Part shown: positions 49,804-59,404 of the stretch, in pieces
Position numbering within the stretch: position 1 is the stretch's first letter
How the letters are laid out: each line of letters starts with the position of its first letter
Notes under the pieces: generated by a model
The model's database searches: none
What the model saw: only the letters and a program-made list of their open reading frames with translations
What the model was told of the DNA's origin: nothing
Assembly: GCA_963575745.1 (NCBI GenBank)
Contig: CAUYUJ010005029.1
Coordinates: forward strand, 1 to 64,000
DNA: 64,000 nucleotides
DNA from: Prorocentrum cordatum
Taxonomy: Eukaryota > Sar > Dinophyceae > Prorocentrales > Prorocentraceae
Reading direction: 5' to 3'
Position numbers and translations under genes: made by a program

Positions 49804-50743
49804 CCTGGAAAGGGCGCAGGCCCAGGGTTCTCTTTTAGTAGGTAAACCTGTCCCCGGTGCCTCAACTGAGGTGGGCCGGCAGATTTTTTCCTTGATGAAT
49901 ATCGAGGTCGAGGTGGGCCAGCGGATTGAACATTGAGGATGTCTCAGGCGAAACGCTTGTTTTTGAAATCCCGATCGATAAATCACAGGGTGCGGGCCAC
50001 TCTTTGAGGATGTCTCGAGCGAAACGCTTGCTCCGCAGAGTTACCGAGGATTTCTCGAGCGAATCGCTTGTTTTGTAGAACGTTTCCATGCATGCGGTTC
50101 TATATGCGTTTCCACGACCACACCCCAGCACGACCACACTCCAGCACGACCCCACTCCAGCACGACCCCACCCCAGCACGACCCCACCCCAGCACGACCA
50201 AACCCCAGCACGACCACACCCCAGCATTACCTCACCCCAGCACGACCCCACCCTAGCAAGACCATCACCCAGCACGACCACCCCCCAGCACGACCTCACC
50301 ACAGCACGACCACCCCCCAGCACGACCTCACCACAGCACGACCACACACCAGCACGACCACGCCCCAGCACGACCACGCCCCAGCACGACCACGCCCCAG
50401 CACGACCACCCCCCAGCACGACCACCCCCCCAGCACGACCCCCCCCCAGCACGACCACCCCCCAGCACGACCACACCCCAGCACGACCACTCCCCAGCAC
50501 GACCACACCGCCTTGGTTGAGTGGTTGCCTGTCGTCGTGGAATGTTTCGTGGGGTGTCTCGTGGACTGTTTCGCGGGGTGTCTCGTGGAATGTTTCCAGG
50601 AAAACGTTGAAAACGGTCGCCCGTGTCTCGTGGAATGTTTCGCGGGGTGTCTCGTGGAAGTGACCGTCGCCCAATACGGTGTCGTGAAAACGTTTCCATG
50701 CATGCGGTTCTATATCCCTTTCCGGGTTCGTGGGTCCATCATG
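49804..50743 (+). mobile_element. C-family composite element C12 (interior B), abutting C11
   Basis: Starts CCTGGAAAGGGCGCAGGCCC; paired GAGGTGGGCC(G/A)GC(A/G)GATT repeats (49,867, 49,910); two to three TCTCGAGCG modules; 16-bp array (50,115-50,510); short 24-bp array (50,535-50,660). The word CCATGCATGCGGTTCTATAT occurs on both sides of the arrays (50,087 and 50,697), unlike other copies. Ends CCTTTCCGGGTTCGTGGGTC..CATG. Confidence 0.8.
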
Positions 50744-50854
50744 TTGGTTTCCTGCTGACCCAGGTCTGGACTGACCCGGGTCAGAAGATCCCCGACCTCG
50801 GCGGCGAGCGAGGCAATCGATAAGAGCATATATATATATATATATATCGCTGTG
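50744..50854. other. Short unassigned stretch with (AT)n
   Basis: 50,828-50,848 is (TA)n. No gene. Confidence 0.5.
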
Positions 50855-51035
50855 GACGACGGTCAATGGAGAGGAAGCGTGCTGCCAGATATTTTCCAGA
50901 TGTCTAAAGCATGTACTAAACCCTGTTTAAGCATGTAACAATTTGTTTTAAACATATAAAAAACCCTTATCCTACATTTTAACCGCATTTTAATCGGAGG
51001 TTGATAGACCTCCTACCCTGATGCGTCGATCACGA
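50855..51035 (+). repeat. TTTAAACATG-rich dispersed repeat (Q), copy 1
   Basis: AT-rich island: GGTCAATGGAGAGGAAGC, then CAGATGTCTAAAGCATGTA, GTTTAAGCATGTAAC and TTTTAAACATAT words. Related islands lie at 56,800-56,960, 59,405-59,590 and 59,595-59,760. Confidence 0.7.
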
Positions 51036-51152
51036 AATTAGCCGTGTTCGGTTCGCAAGGGGGCGTGGCGGCCGTCGTTCGTCCGGGTCCGTCGGTTTCG
51101 GTCCCAGGCCGTTTTCCATTGTGACGACCGGCGTCGTGCAAAAAACCACCGC

Positions 51153-51360
51153 GCCACTCAGCGCCACTCAGCGCACCTCAGCCACTCAGCGCCAGTCAGC
51201 GCCACTCTACGCCAGTCAGCGCCACTCGGCCGTTGAATGGCGCAGAGTGGCGCAGAGTGGCGCTGAGTGGCGCTGAGTGGCGCTGACTGGTGGAGTGGCG
51301 CATTGGTGGCGCGAAGCGCGAAACGGTGCTGGGTGGCGCTGAATGGCGCTGAGTGGCGCT
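51153..51360. repeat. CAGCGCCACT decamer arrays in inverted orientation
   Basis: 51,153-51,228 is (CAGCGCCACT)n, and 51,238-51,360 is its reverse complement (GAGTGGCGCT)n. The two halves can pair around a short GGCCGTTGAATGG centre. The same decamer forms the array at 55,875-56,100. Confidence 0.9.
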
Positions 51361-51364
51361 GAGA

Positions 51365-51695
51365 GGAGGAGGGGTAAGAGGAGGAGCATCAGGAGGTCGG
51401 GGAGGAGGAGGAGGAGGAGGAGGAGAAGGAGGGGGCAGGAGAAGCGGGAGGATGAGCAGCATGGAGGATGAGCATCATGACGAAGAGAAGGAGAAGGAGG
51501 AGGAGGAGGAAAAAGAGGAGTAGGAGGAGGAGGAGGAGAGACAGGAGGAGGAGGATTTGGAAGAAAATAAGGATGATGAGGAGGATGATCAGAAGGAAAA
51601 GGAGAATGAGGAGGAGGATGAGGAGGAGGAAGAGGAGAAGGAGAAGGATGATGATGATGAGGAGGAGGAGCGATGAGGATGATGAGGAGGATGAT

Positions 51696-51726
<31 letters not shown>

Positions 51727-51800
51727 ATGACGACGATGGTGATGGGGAAGACGGGAGGGAGGAGGATAACGAGGAGGAGGAGGACATCCCGAATCGATGG
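51365..51800 (+). repeat. (GGA)n/(GAT)n compound tract
   Basis: Purine-rich trinucleotides: GGA, GAAG, GATGAG, then GACGAC (51,690-51,740), then GGA again. Arg/Lys- and Asp-rich frames are artefacts. Confidence 0.92.
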
Positions 51801-52021
51801 AAATCGAATCGTGTAGGAAAGTACACCCTATGATGCCACAGGTCTCTACATCCTACCATGTGATAGTACACCATACCATGTGATAGCGAGGGTCTCTCAA
51901 TACATCCACCGTTCTGGATGATGACCGTGGCATGAGGAGTGAGGTGGAATGAGGAGTGATGAGGAATATTATCAAAGATGAGGGGGAGGAGGAATACGAG
52001 GAGTGAGGACTGAGGGGCCAG
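51787..52021 (+). repeat. ~235-bp direct repeat, copy 1
   Basis: From CCCGAATCGATGGAAATCGA to GAGGACTGAGGGGCCAG. Matches 52,078-52,315 closely, with a GTTTTCCTGCC-type insertion in copy 2. A preceding GGA tract is also duplicated (52,048-52,077). Confidence 0.92.
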
Positions 52022-52077
52022 AGGACAAGGAATACCAGGATGAGAAATCGGAGGAGGAGGAAGAGGAGGAGGAGGAG

Positions 52078-52315
52078 GTCCCGAATCGATGGACATCGAA
52101 TCGTGTAGGAAAGTGTATCCTATGATGCCACAGGTCTCCACATCATACCATGTGATAGCACAGCATATTGTTTTCCTGCCCGCGAGGGTCTCTCAATACA
52201 TCCACCGCTCTGGATGATGACCGTGGCATGAGGAGTGAGGTGGAATGAGGACTGATGAGGAATATTATCAAAGATGAGGGGGAGGAGGAATACGAGGAGT
52301 GAGGACTGAGGGGCC
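52078..52315 (+). repeat. ~235-bp direct repeat, copy 2
   Basis: Tandem partner of 51,787-52,021, offset by about 290 bp. Contains GTGGCATGAGGAGTGAGGTG and GAATATTATCAAAGATGAGG. Confidence 0.92.
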
Positions 52316-52321
52316 AGGGCC

Positions 52322-52725
52322 AGGGCTTACTGAAGGCTAGGCTTGCCGAGGGTAGGGCTTACCTATGGCTTTAGGGTATCCCTAGGGTAGCCAAATGGTA
52401 GCCCTGCGGTTAGCCCAAAGGTAGCCTTTAGAGTTGCCCTAGGGTAGCCCCTAGGGGTAGGTAGCCCTAGGGGTAGCCCCAGGGTAACCCTGGGGAGCCC
52501 ACCCCTAGGGGTAGGCCTAGGGTAACAATGGGAGTAGGCCCTAAGTGTAAGCCTAGGGTGGCCTTAGGGGTAGGCCTGAGGGGAAGGCCTCGGGCAGCCC
52601 CAGGGGTAGGCCGTAGGGGTGGGCCTAGGGTAGCGCAGAGGGGCAGGCCCTACGAGTAAGCTTAGAGTAGCCTTAGGGCTAGGCCCGAGGGGTAGGCTTA
52701 GGGGTTAGGCCTGGGGTAGCCTTCC
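52322..52725 (+). repeat. Degenerate CTAGGGGTAGCC repeat
   Basis: Irregular units of about 10-15 bp (CTAGGGTAGCC, TAGGGGTAGGCC). It contains both CCCTA and TAGGG words but no regular TTTAGGG telomere repeat. It ends directly before the 52.77-kb ORF. Confidence 0.8.
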
Positions 52726-52769
52726 CTCGGGCGATCTATAAGGCAGAATTGGGAGAGCTGCTCGACTTG

Positions 52770-53927
52770 ATGGCGGCCAACCGCTCCAGCGCAGGGTTGC
52801 CGCCGCAGGCGGTAGCGCCCGCTAGCCACTCCACAGACGTGTACGGGAAGCACCGAAAGCTGCTGAGGTCGCTGTACCACAGTAAATTCCCGCCCATGCG
52901 CTTCCAAGTGCACGCCGACACGCCCAAGGGGCAGGCTCGGGCGTGCTCCCTGGCGGCCTCGCACGGGCCCGGCGTCGTCGTCACCAGAGAGCCTATGCAC
53001 TGCGTCTTCGAGGTCAGGAGGCTCGTCCCAGCGAGCGCCAACGACACCGAGGTGTTCCTGGCGGACTACAAGGACGCCATCACCCGGTTGTCGGCGGCGA
53101 GTCCCCCACCGGAGGGCGACGGCGCGGGCCAGCCTGAGGACCTCGAGCACGAGGCGGAGGCCCTGTTCGAGAGGTCCGTGAGCCAACTCCCCCCGACGTT
53201 CCGGCGGGAGGCGGCGCTCGACCCTGATAACATGGAGCGCGTGCGGACTTTCCTGGCCCAGCCGCGCTGCGCCAGGGCAGGCACCTGGAAACGCGTCTTC
53301 GGTTCTCAGCCGCCCAGGGGCGCGCTGGCCCGGATCGCCCGCCTCTGCGGTGCCCAGCTGGACAGCTCCGCCTCGTATTGCAATTACCGCACCGACAAGG
53401 CGTTCAGGGCCGAGCTGCGGCGCGTGCAGCACTGGTACCGACCGGGGCGCCGACGGCAACGGTGGCGCACCGGCATCGTGCGGGACCGGTGGCAGGCCGC
53501 CCACGTCAAGGGCGTGCGCAGCGTCATCACACGGAAGGTGCGCGACCACTTCCGCAGGATGCGCCGCCGCGTCAAGGTGGAGGGCCTGGTGAACTGGCGG
53601 GATGTCGCGCTCGCTACGCGGCAGGCGGGCATCCCCGTCCAGTCTGGCACGGTCCCAGAGGAGCGGTTGTGGTCCTGCTTGGAGGACATGATGCCTGCAG
53701 CCGCGAGGGGCGTATCGCTCCGGTGGTTCAGGGTCCTTAGCATGGTTGTGTTCATGCGCTACAACTACACGCACTTCAACAAGGACAACCTGCCGACGAT
53801 GGCAGAGCGGGACCCCCTGCTCGGCCAGCGTCTGGCGACGATCGCCATGCTGGCTCGGGCCGTGAACGAATCCGACCAGGGCTTGTCGCACCTGGCGCTT
53901 CTTTTTGACCCGTTCGGCTCGTGCTGA
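52770..53927 (+). CDS. Uncharacterised protein, 385 codons
   Basis: A GC-rich open frame with balanced, non-repetitive composition, unlike every other non-LINE frame here. First ATG 52,770; the frame is open upstream (AIYKAELGELLDL precedes the Met), so the true start or an upstream exon may lie earlier. Stop TGA 53,925-53,927. Residues ~95-135 are acidic (about PPEGDGAGQPEDLEHEAEAL). Residues ~215-270 are strongly basic (YRPGRRRQRWRTG, FRRMRRRVKVEG), suggesting nucleic-acid or membrane contact. Two short hydrophobic stretches (WFRVLSMVVFMRYNY; RLATIAMLARAV) are too short or polar to be clear membrane spans. No signal peptide is visible. I recognise no family. It could be a host gene, an exon, or a domain of an unknown mobile element; the flanking repeats do not decide. 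Confidence 0.55.
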   Translation: MAANRSSAGLPPQAVAPASHSTDVYGKHRKLLRSLYHSKFPPMRFQVHADTPKGQARACSLAASHGPGVVVTREPMHCVFEVRRLVPASANDTEVFLADYKDAITRLSAASPPPEGDGAGQPEDLEHEAEALFERSVSQLPPTFRREAALDPDNMERVRTFLAQPRCARAGTWKRVFGSQPPRGALARIARLCGAQLDSSASYCNYRTDKAFRAELRRVQHWYRPGRRRQRWRTGIVRDRWQAAHVKGVRSVITRKVRDHFRRMRRRVKVEGLVNWRDVALATRQAGIPVQSGTVPEERLWSCLEDMMPAAARGVSLRWFRVLSMVVFMRYNYTHFNKDNLPTMAERDPLLGQRLATIAMLARAVNESDQGLSHLALLFDPFGSC

Positions 53928-54229
53928 CGCGCCGCGGGGCGCGACTTGTTTTTGCCCTTCCCTTTTTCGGTTGGTGCCCGCGGCCTTGGCCGCGCGCTGC
54001 GCTGTTCGGCAAGGCGCCCGGAGGTGCGGAGGGGGATAGGCTACCCCGCGCTGCAGACCTTCACTTCGCGGCGTTGCTGTCGGTTGCCAAGGCGCTTCCC
54101 TGATTGAGCAACGCTGTCATTATTGTGTTCGTGCTGCGCGGTCCCCGCTGCATTTTTGTTGCGCGCGTCCGTTATCGCGGAGGCCGCGCGCGGTGCCGCC
54201 GCCGCGGCCACGGCCGCGCGCGGCATTTG
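53928..54229. other. Unassigned stretch after the 52.77-kb ORF
   Basis: GC-rich with CGCGGCGTTG and GCCGCGGCC words. No polyadenylation or other site can be called. Confidence 0.4.
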
Positions 54230-55765
54230 CGATTGGACCGCTCAGGAGAGGCAGAACCCCAAAAAACGAAGTGGCGAAGAGGGGGAGGGCGAGAGGAGAC
54301 GGGAGGGGCGGCCCTGGCGGCAGCGGGGAGAGGGAAGGCCCCGAGGAGAAGGGAACGCTGAGGAGGGCGATGATGGGGAGAGCGAAATCGACGCACCCGC
54401 TTTGTTTCTAGGGGACTTTCCGTGGGATCAGATGTTTTGCACGTGTCGCAGCAAGTTGTTCAATATTTTGGGCGTTCGGGCCCCCTCGCATTCCTCTTCT
54501 TCTCCATGCCAGAGGGGTGGGTTTCTATCGGAGTCGATTGAAAAGCGCGCTTGCGCTGTAAAGGAAAACAGATCCCACGGGAAATGATTCGCATTTGACA
54601 GAGTTTGCTGAGCGCCCCTGCTCTCTCGGGGTGATAATTTCTATTCAGGTTTTCCCTTGAGCTCTTCCCTTTCTCATGCGTTTGCTTCCTCTACCTCGCC
54701 CCCCCCCCCATCCACGCTCTACCCCGCGAGGAGCGGCCCCGGCGATAGCGGGGAGAGGTGAGGCCCCGAGGAGGAGGAAATGCCAAGGAGGGCGAGGGGA
54801 GGAAGGACGACGACGCACCCGCCTTGTTTCTGGGGGACTTTCCGTGGGATCTGATGTTTTGCACGTGTCGCAGCAGGTTGTTCAACATGTTGGGCGTTCG
54901 GGCCCCCTCGCATTCCTCTTCTTCTCCATGCCGCAGGGGTGGGTTTCTATCGGAATTTACTGACCAGCGCAGATTTTTTATAAAGGAAAGCAGATCCCAC
55001 GGGCAATGGCTCGCATTCTACTGACGTTTGCTGAGCGCCCCTGCTCTCTCGGGGTGATATTTTCTATGCAGGTTTCTCCTTGAGCTCTCCCCTTTCTTTT
55101 GCTTTTGCCTCCTCCTCCGCCTCTCCCCCGAGGAGGCCCCGAGGGGAAGGGAATGCCGAGGAGGGCCCCGAGGAGAAGGAAATGCCAAGGAGGGCGAGGG
55201 GAGGAAGGAGTCCACAGGGATGGGTTTCTATCGAAGTTTATTGAAAAACCACGCTTTTCATTTATCAAGGAAAGCAGATTCCACGGGACATGGCTCGCAT
55301 TTCACGGATGTTTGTTGCGCGCCCTGCTTTCTCGGAGTAACGTTTTTCATTAAGGTTTCTCCTCGAGCTTTTCTCCTTCTCTTGCTTTTGCTTCCTCCTC
55401 CGCCTCTTATCCCCCTCTCCCCACCGCGCTCTACCCCGCGAGGGGCGGCCCCAGCGATGGCGGGGAGAGGGAAGGCCCCGAGGAGGAGGAAATGCCAACG
55501 AGGGCGAGGGGGGGAAGGATTCCACAGGGATGGGTTTCTATCGAAGTTAACGGAAAAAAAAAGCACGCTTTCCATTTATACAGGAAAGCAGATCCCACGG
55601 GAAATGGCTCGCATTTCACGGATGTGTGTTGCGCGCCCTGCTTTCTCGGAGTAACGTTTTTCATTATGGTTTCTCCTCGAGCTTTTCTCCTTCTCTTGCT
55701 TTTGCTTCCTCCTCCGCCTCTTCCCCCTCTACCCCCCGCGTTCTACTCTGCCCCGTTAGGAGCGG
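54230..55765 (+). repeat. Four-copy ~280-425-bp tandem repeat
   Basis: Each unit has a purine-rich GAGGAAATGCCAAGGAGGGC part, GGGTGGGTTTCTATCG (at about 54,517, 54,942, 55,221, 55,528), GAAAGCAGATCCCACGGG, CTCGCATT, TTTGCTGAGCGCCCCTGCT and TCTCGGGGTGATA/CTCGGAGTAACG words, and ends CTTTTGCTTCCTCCTCCGCC. Spacing differs because of internal deletions: units 1-2 keep a GGGGACTTTCCGTGGGATC segment that units 3-4 lack. Confidence 0.88.
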
Positions 55766-55874
55766 TCCGTGCGACCCCCCTCTCCCCATCCACGCTCTAC
55801 ACCGTCAGGGGCGCCCTCCCCCTCCATGTCCTCCTCCTGCTCCTTCTCCTCGTCCTCCTCGCCCTCCTCGGCGG

Positions 55875-56100
55875 CGCTGAGCGGCGTCGGGTGGCGCAGA
55901 GTGGCGCCGAGTAGCGCTGAGTGGCGCCGAGTGGCGCTGAGTGGCGCCGAGTGGCGCTGAGTGGCGCCAAGTGGCGTTGAATGGTGCCGAGTGGCGCTGG
56001 GTGGCGTCGAGTGGCTCCCAGGAGTAGTGCTGGGTGGCGTTGAGCGGCGCTGAGTGGTGCAGGGCGGTGCTGACTGGTGCGGAGTGGCGCTGAGTAGCGC
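55875..56100 (+). repeat. GAGTGGCGCT decamer array
   Basis: About 20 units of GAGTGGCGC(T/C). In opposite orientation to the first half of 51,153-51,360, with the same GGTTTTTTCC-type border word. Confidence 0.9.
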
Positions 56101-56629
56101 AATGGTTTTTTCCGCCCGCTTGGCCGTTACGCTGTTGCGTTTTCACTAAGGGGAGGTTTGCTCAAGGGAGGTTTATCCCACCGCCCCGAAGGTATACATA
56201 TCGGGAAACGCAAGACTCGAGTGCGCAGGGAACTCAGGTATGCCGACGCTTTTTACGAGCGGTTGTCCTGGGTTTTGGCGGTCCAGTGTTGTGGGATGGT
56301 GCTGAGGGAGCCCGTGGGTCAAATTTCGGACTGGGTCGGCGTCATCTTCGTGATGGCTCCGTCGGGTTCTCCACCGAGTCCTCCCGAACCGAACCCGAGT
56401 CTTACATTCCCCAAGAGCATAGAACAGCAAGGTTCGAGCCCCAGAAAAGGAGGCATCTATTGGAATTACGGCGTGAAACGCAATGTCGGCGGCGAGCGGA
56501 GGGGGGGGTGGATAGTGAGATGGAGAAGGCCTTTAAGGAAGGCAACGGGTTTTTCGAAGCCCTCGCGCCTTCGGCGGAGTTTTGTGTTTTCCGAAGAGGG
56601 CTCAGAGAAGCTTCTCCGAGGAGCTTGGC
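56101..56629. other. Unassigned stretch, weak open frame only
   Basis: A 176-codon frame (56,158-56,685, TTG start) has no recognisable motif and runs into element M5, so it is not called as a gene. Confidence 0.45.
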
Positions 56630-56789
56630 TTAACTGGGCATGCCCCTCTACAGGTGGAATTTTCCAAAATAGTCAAAAACGATAGCTGGGGGACGATGTC
56701 ATTCGTTGTTTTTTGATCTCTGTTTTTTGGCCTATTATTTTATTTTTTCATACACAATCAAGCCTGTATGGGGACCATGCCCGACCTAA
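56630..56789. mobile_element. M-family element M5, diverged copy
   Basis: 160 bp: left end TTAACTGGGCATGCCCCTCT; right end the complement of TTAGGTCGGGCATGGTCCCC. The 8-bp flanks (AGCTTGGC, TGGTTCTG) do not match, so it is old or rearranged. Confidence 0.8.
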
Positions 56790-56799
56790 TGGTTCTGGT

Positions 56800-56960
56800 A
56801 GGGACGGTCAATGGAGGGAGGCATGTTGACCAATCAATTATCAGATGTTCTAGATCATGTCTTGAACATGGTCTTTAAACATGTTAAAATGTTTAGAGCA
56901 TGTTTCCTACGGTTTTAAGCAATTTTAAATTCATGTAGGACAGTTCGGGTGTCACATTGT
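56800..56960 (+). repeat. TTTAAACATG-rich dispersed repeat (Q), copy 2
   Basis: GGACGGTCAATGGAGGGAGGC, given here as GGTCAATGGAGGGAGGC, then CAGATGTTCTAGATCATG, CTTTAAACATGTTAAAATG and ATTTTAAATTCATGTAGG. Confidence 0.72.
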
Positions 56961-57214
56961 TCGGGTCCGCTGTCCTAAGGCTTGAGCACTTTCCGAGCCT
57001 TCTGAGAGGGCCCGCCCCCGCTCACTTCCCCCCCCCCCGGCGCGCCGCCGATCACAGTGCTGGCGCTTTTACCTAACAGCTTTAGCTGATCGGTTTCTAG
57101 TGGGGTCAAAAGAAAGCATCTTGACGCCCCGGACAAAACCGGACAAAACTGGCAGCCCCAGGAATCCTAAGGAATTCTTGAGAATCCTTAAGAATCCATT
57201 CCCAGAACACCATT
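56961..57214. other. Unassigned stretch, no gene seen
   Basis: Includes a C run (about 57,030) and GGAATCCTAAGGAATTC-like words at 57,165-57,200. Confidence 0.4.
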
Positions 57215-57610
57215 CCCAGGCTACATTTTCAATGCCAGGAACCAACTGTAGGCCACTTCGTGTTCTTCGTGTTCCCAGTAAACCATTTCCAGGCCACATT
57301 TTGAATGCCCGGAAAACTGTAGGCCACTTGTGTTCGTCGTTTTGTGTTCGTCGCGTTCCCAGAACACCATTCCAGGCCACTTTTTCAATTGCCGGAACCA
57401 GCTGTAGGCCATTTCGTGTTTACTTGTGTTCCCTGAAAACCATTCCAGGCCACATTTTGAATGACCCAGACCCAACTGTAGGCCACTTCGTGTTCTTTCG
57501 TGTCCAGATCACCATTCATGTACCATATTTTGTTTGCGGAGCCAACTGTGGGCCACTTCGTGTTCTTCTAGTTCCCAGAATTTCATTCCTGGGCCACATT
57601 TTGAATGCTG
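57215..57610 (+). repeat. ~60-80-bp tandem repeat with CCAGGCCACATTTTGAATG
   Basis: Six diverged units: CCAGGCCACATTTTGAATGC, AACTGTAGGCCACTTCGTG, TTCGTGTTCCCAGAACACCA. Confidence 0.85.
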
Positions 57611-59068
57611 AGGCAGGCTGATGCTGCGGCCGAGGCAGGCTGAGGCTGAGGCAGGCTGAGGCTGAGGCCGAGGCTGAAGGCAGACTGAGGCTGAGGCTGA
57701 AGCAGACTGAGGCTGAGGGTGAGGCAGGCTGAGGCTGAGGCTGAGGCAGGCTGATGCTGAGGCAGGCTGAGGCTGAGGCTGAGGCTGATGCAGGCTGAGG
57801 CTGAGGCAGGCCGAGGCTGAGGCCGAGGCTGAAGGCAGACTGAGGCTGAGGCTGAAGCTGAGGCCGAGGCAGGCTGGGCTGAGGTGAGGCAAGCGATCAG
57901 GCTGAGGCGAGGCTGAACTGAGGCAGGCTGACGGCTGAGGCTGTGGCTGTGGCTCTGAGGCTGAGGCAGGCTGATGCTGAGGCAGGCTTAGGCTGAGGCT
58001 CAGGCTGATGCAGGCTGAGGCTGAGGCAGGCTGAGGCTGAGGCCGAGGCTGGAGGCAGACTGAGGCTGAGGCTGAAGCAGGCTGAGGCTGAGGCTGAGGC
58101 AGGCTCAGGCTGAGGCTGAGGCAGGCTGAGGCTGAGGCTGAGGCAGGCAGAGGCTGAGGCAGGCAGAGGTCTTGAGGCTGATGGCAGGGCTGAGGCTGAG
58201 GCTTGAGGCTGAGAGGCTGACGCTGAGGCTGAGGCAGGCTGAGGCTGAGGCTGAGGCGGATCCTGAGACGAACGCCCTGAGGCTAGCCGGCGGCAGGCGA
58301 GCGCTGAGGCTGAGGCTGAGGCAGGCTGAGGCTGAGGCTGAGGCAGGCTGAGGCTGAGGCAGGCTGAGGCTGAGGCAGGCTGAGGCTGAGGCTGAGGCTG
58401 ATGCAGGATGAGGCTGAGGCAGGCTGAGGCTGAGGCCGAGGCTGAAGGCAGACTGAGGCTGAGGCTGAAGCAGGCTGAGGCTGAGGCAGAGGCAGGCTGA
58501 GGCTGAGGCAGGCTGATGCTGAGGCAGGCTGAGGCTGAGGCTGAGGCTGATGCAGGGTGAGGCTGAGGCAGGCTGAGGCCGAGGCTGAAGGCAGACTGAT
58601 GTTGAGGCTGAAGCAGGCTGAGGGCGAGGCTGAGGCAGGCTGAGGCTGATGCAGGCTGAGGCAGGTATGAGGTGAGGCGATGACAGGCTAAGAGGCTGAG
58701 GCATGGCCGAGGATGAGGCTGAGGCAGGCTGAGGCTGTGAGGTGAGGGCTGATGCAGCTGAAGGGTGGCTGAGGGCAGCGGACGTGGGCCGATGCAGGTG
58801 AGGGGGGCTGAGTGAGGTCTGAGGAAGGCCGAGGAAGAGGCAACCCGAGGCAGGATGAGGCTGCGAGGCTGACCGCTGAGGTGAGTCAGGCTGGGTGAGG
58901 CTGAGGCTGTGGCTGAGGTGAGGCAAGCTGCGGCGAGGCAGCTGAGGCTGAGGCTGAGGCAGGCTGAGGCTGAGGCTGAGGCAGGTTGAGGCTGAGGCAG
59001 GCTGAGGCTGAGGCTGAGGCTGAGGCAGGCTGAGGCTGAGGCAGGCTGAGGCTGAGGCCGAGGCAGGC
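57605..59068 (+). repeat. GAGGCT satellite
   Basis: About 1.46 kb of GAGGCT hexamers grouped into higher-order blocks such as GCTGAGGCAGGCTGAGGCTG and GAGGCTGAAGGCAGACTGAG (at about 57,663, 57,822, 58,440, 58,580). Ser/Leu/Pro/Gln-rich minus-strand frames are artefacts. Confidence 0.95.
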
Positions 59069-59235
59069 GAATCCTTCGGAATCCTTAGGATTCCCTGGGA
59101 ATCCGTAGGAATCCCTAGGCCCTAGGAATCCCTCGGAATCAGGATTCCCACGGTTTGCTAAGGATGCCTAAGGATGCCTAAGGATGCCTTAGGAATCCAT
59201 AGGAAGCCTTAGGATTCCATTGGACCCTAAGGCCG
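59068..59235 (+). repeat. GGAATCC(T/C)TAG degenerate repeat
   Basis: Ten-bp-like units GGAATCCTTA, GGAATCCCTA and AGGATGCCTA. Confidence 0.8.
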
Positions 59236-59404
59236 TTGTCACTGCGACTGTCATTGCGAATGCGACTGCGATTGCGAGAACAGCATAATTCTACAACTGG
59301 AGTCTCACCTGACTCGTAAGGGGAATGCGCCCAGATATGCTTTCTTACCATTCGCTGGTTAGTTGCTTTGCCGTGATAATTTATCCTCGATGTCGGCCGG
59401 GGTC
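59236..59404. other. Unassigned stretch, no gene seen
   Basis: Short GCGACTGTCATTGCGAATG-type near-repeats at 59,238-59,280; otherwise nothing recognised. Confidence 0.4.

Noticed and set aside
52322-52725. Possible interstitial telomere repeat (TAGGG/CCCTA words)
   Set aside because: No regular TTTAGGG or TTAGGG unit; words occur in both orientations in a degenerate CTAGGGGTAGCC repeat.
56430-56455. tRNA/SINE B-box-like GGTTCGAGCCCC, and GGGTTCGAATC near 62,867
   Set aside because: No A box at the right distance and no acceptor or anticodon stem could be drawn.
56158-56685. 176-codon frame with TTG start
   Set aside because: No motif, no ATG-based support, and it reads into transposon M5.
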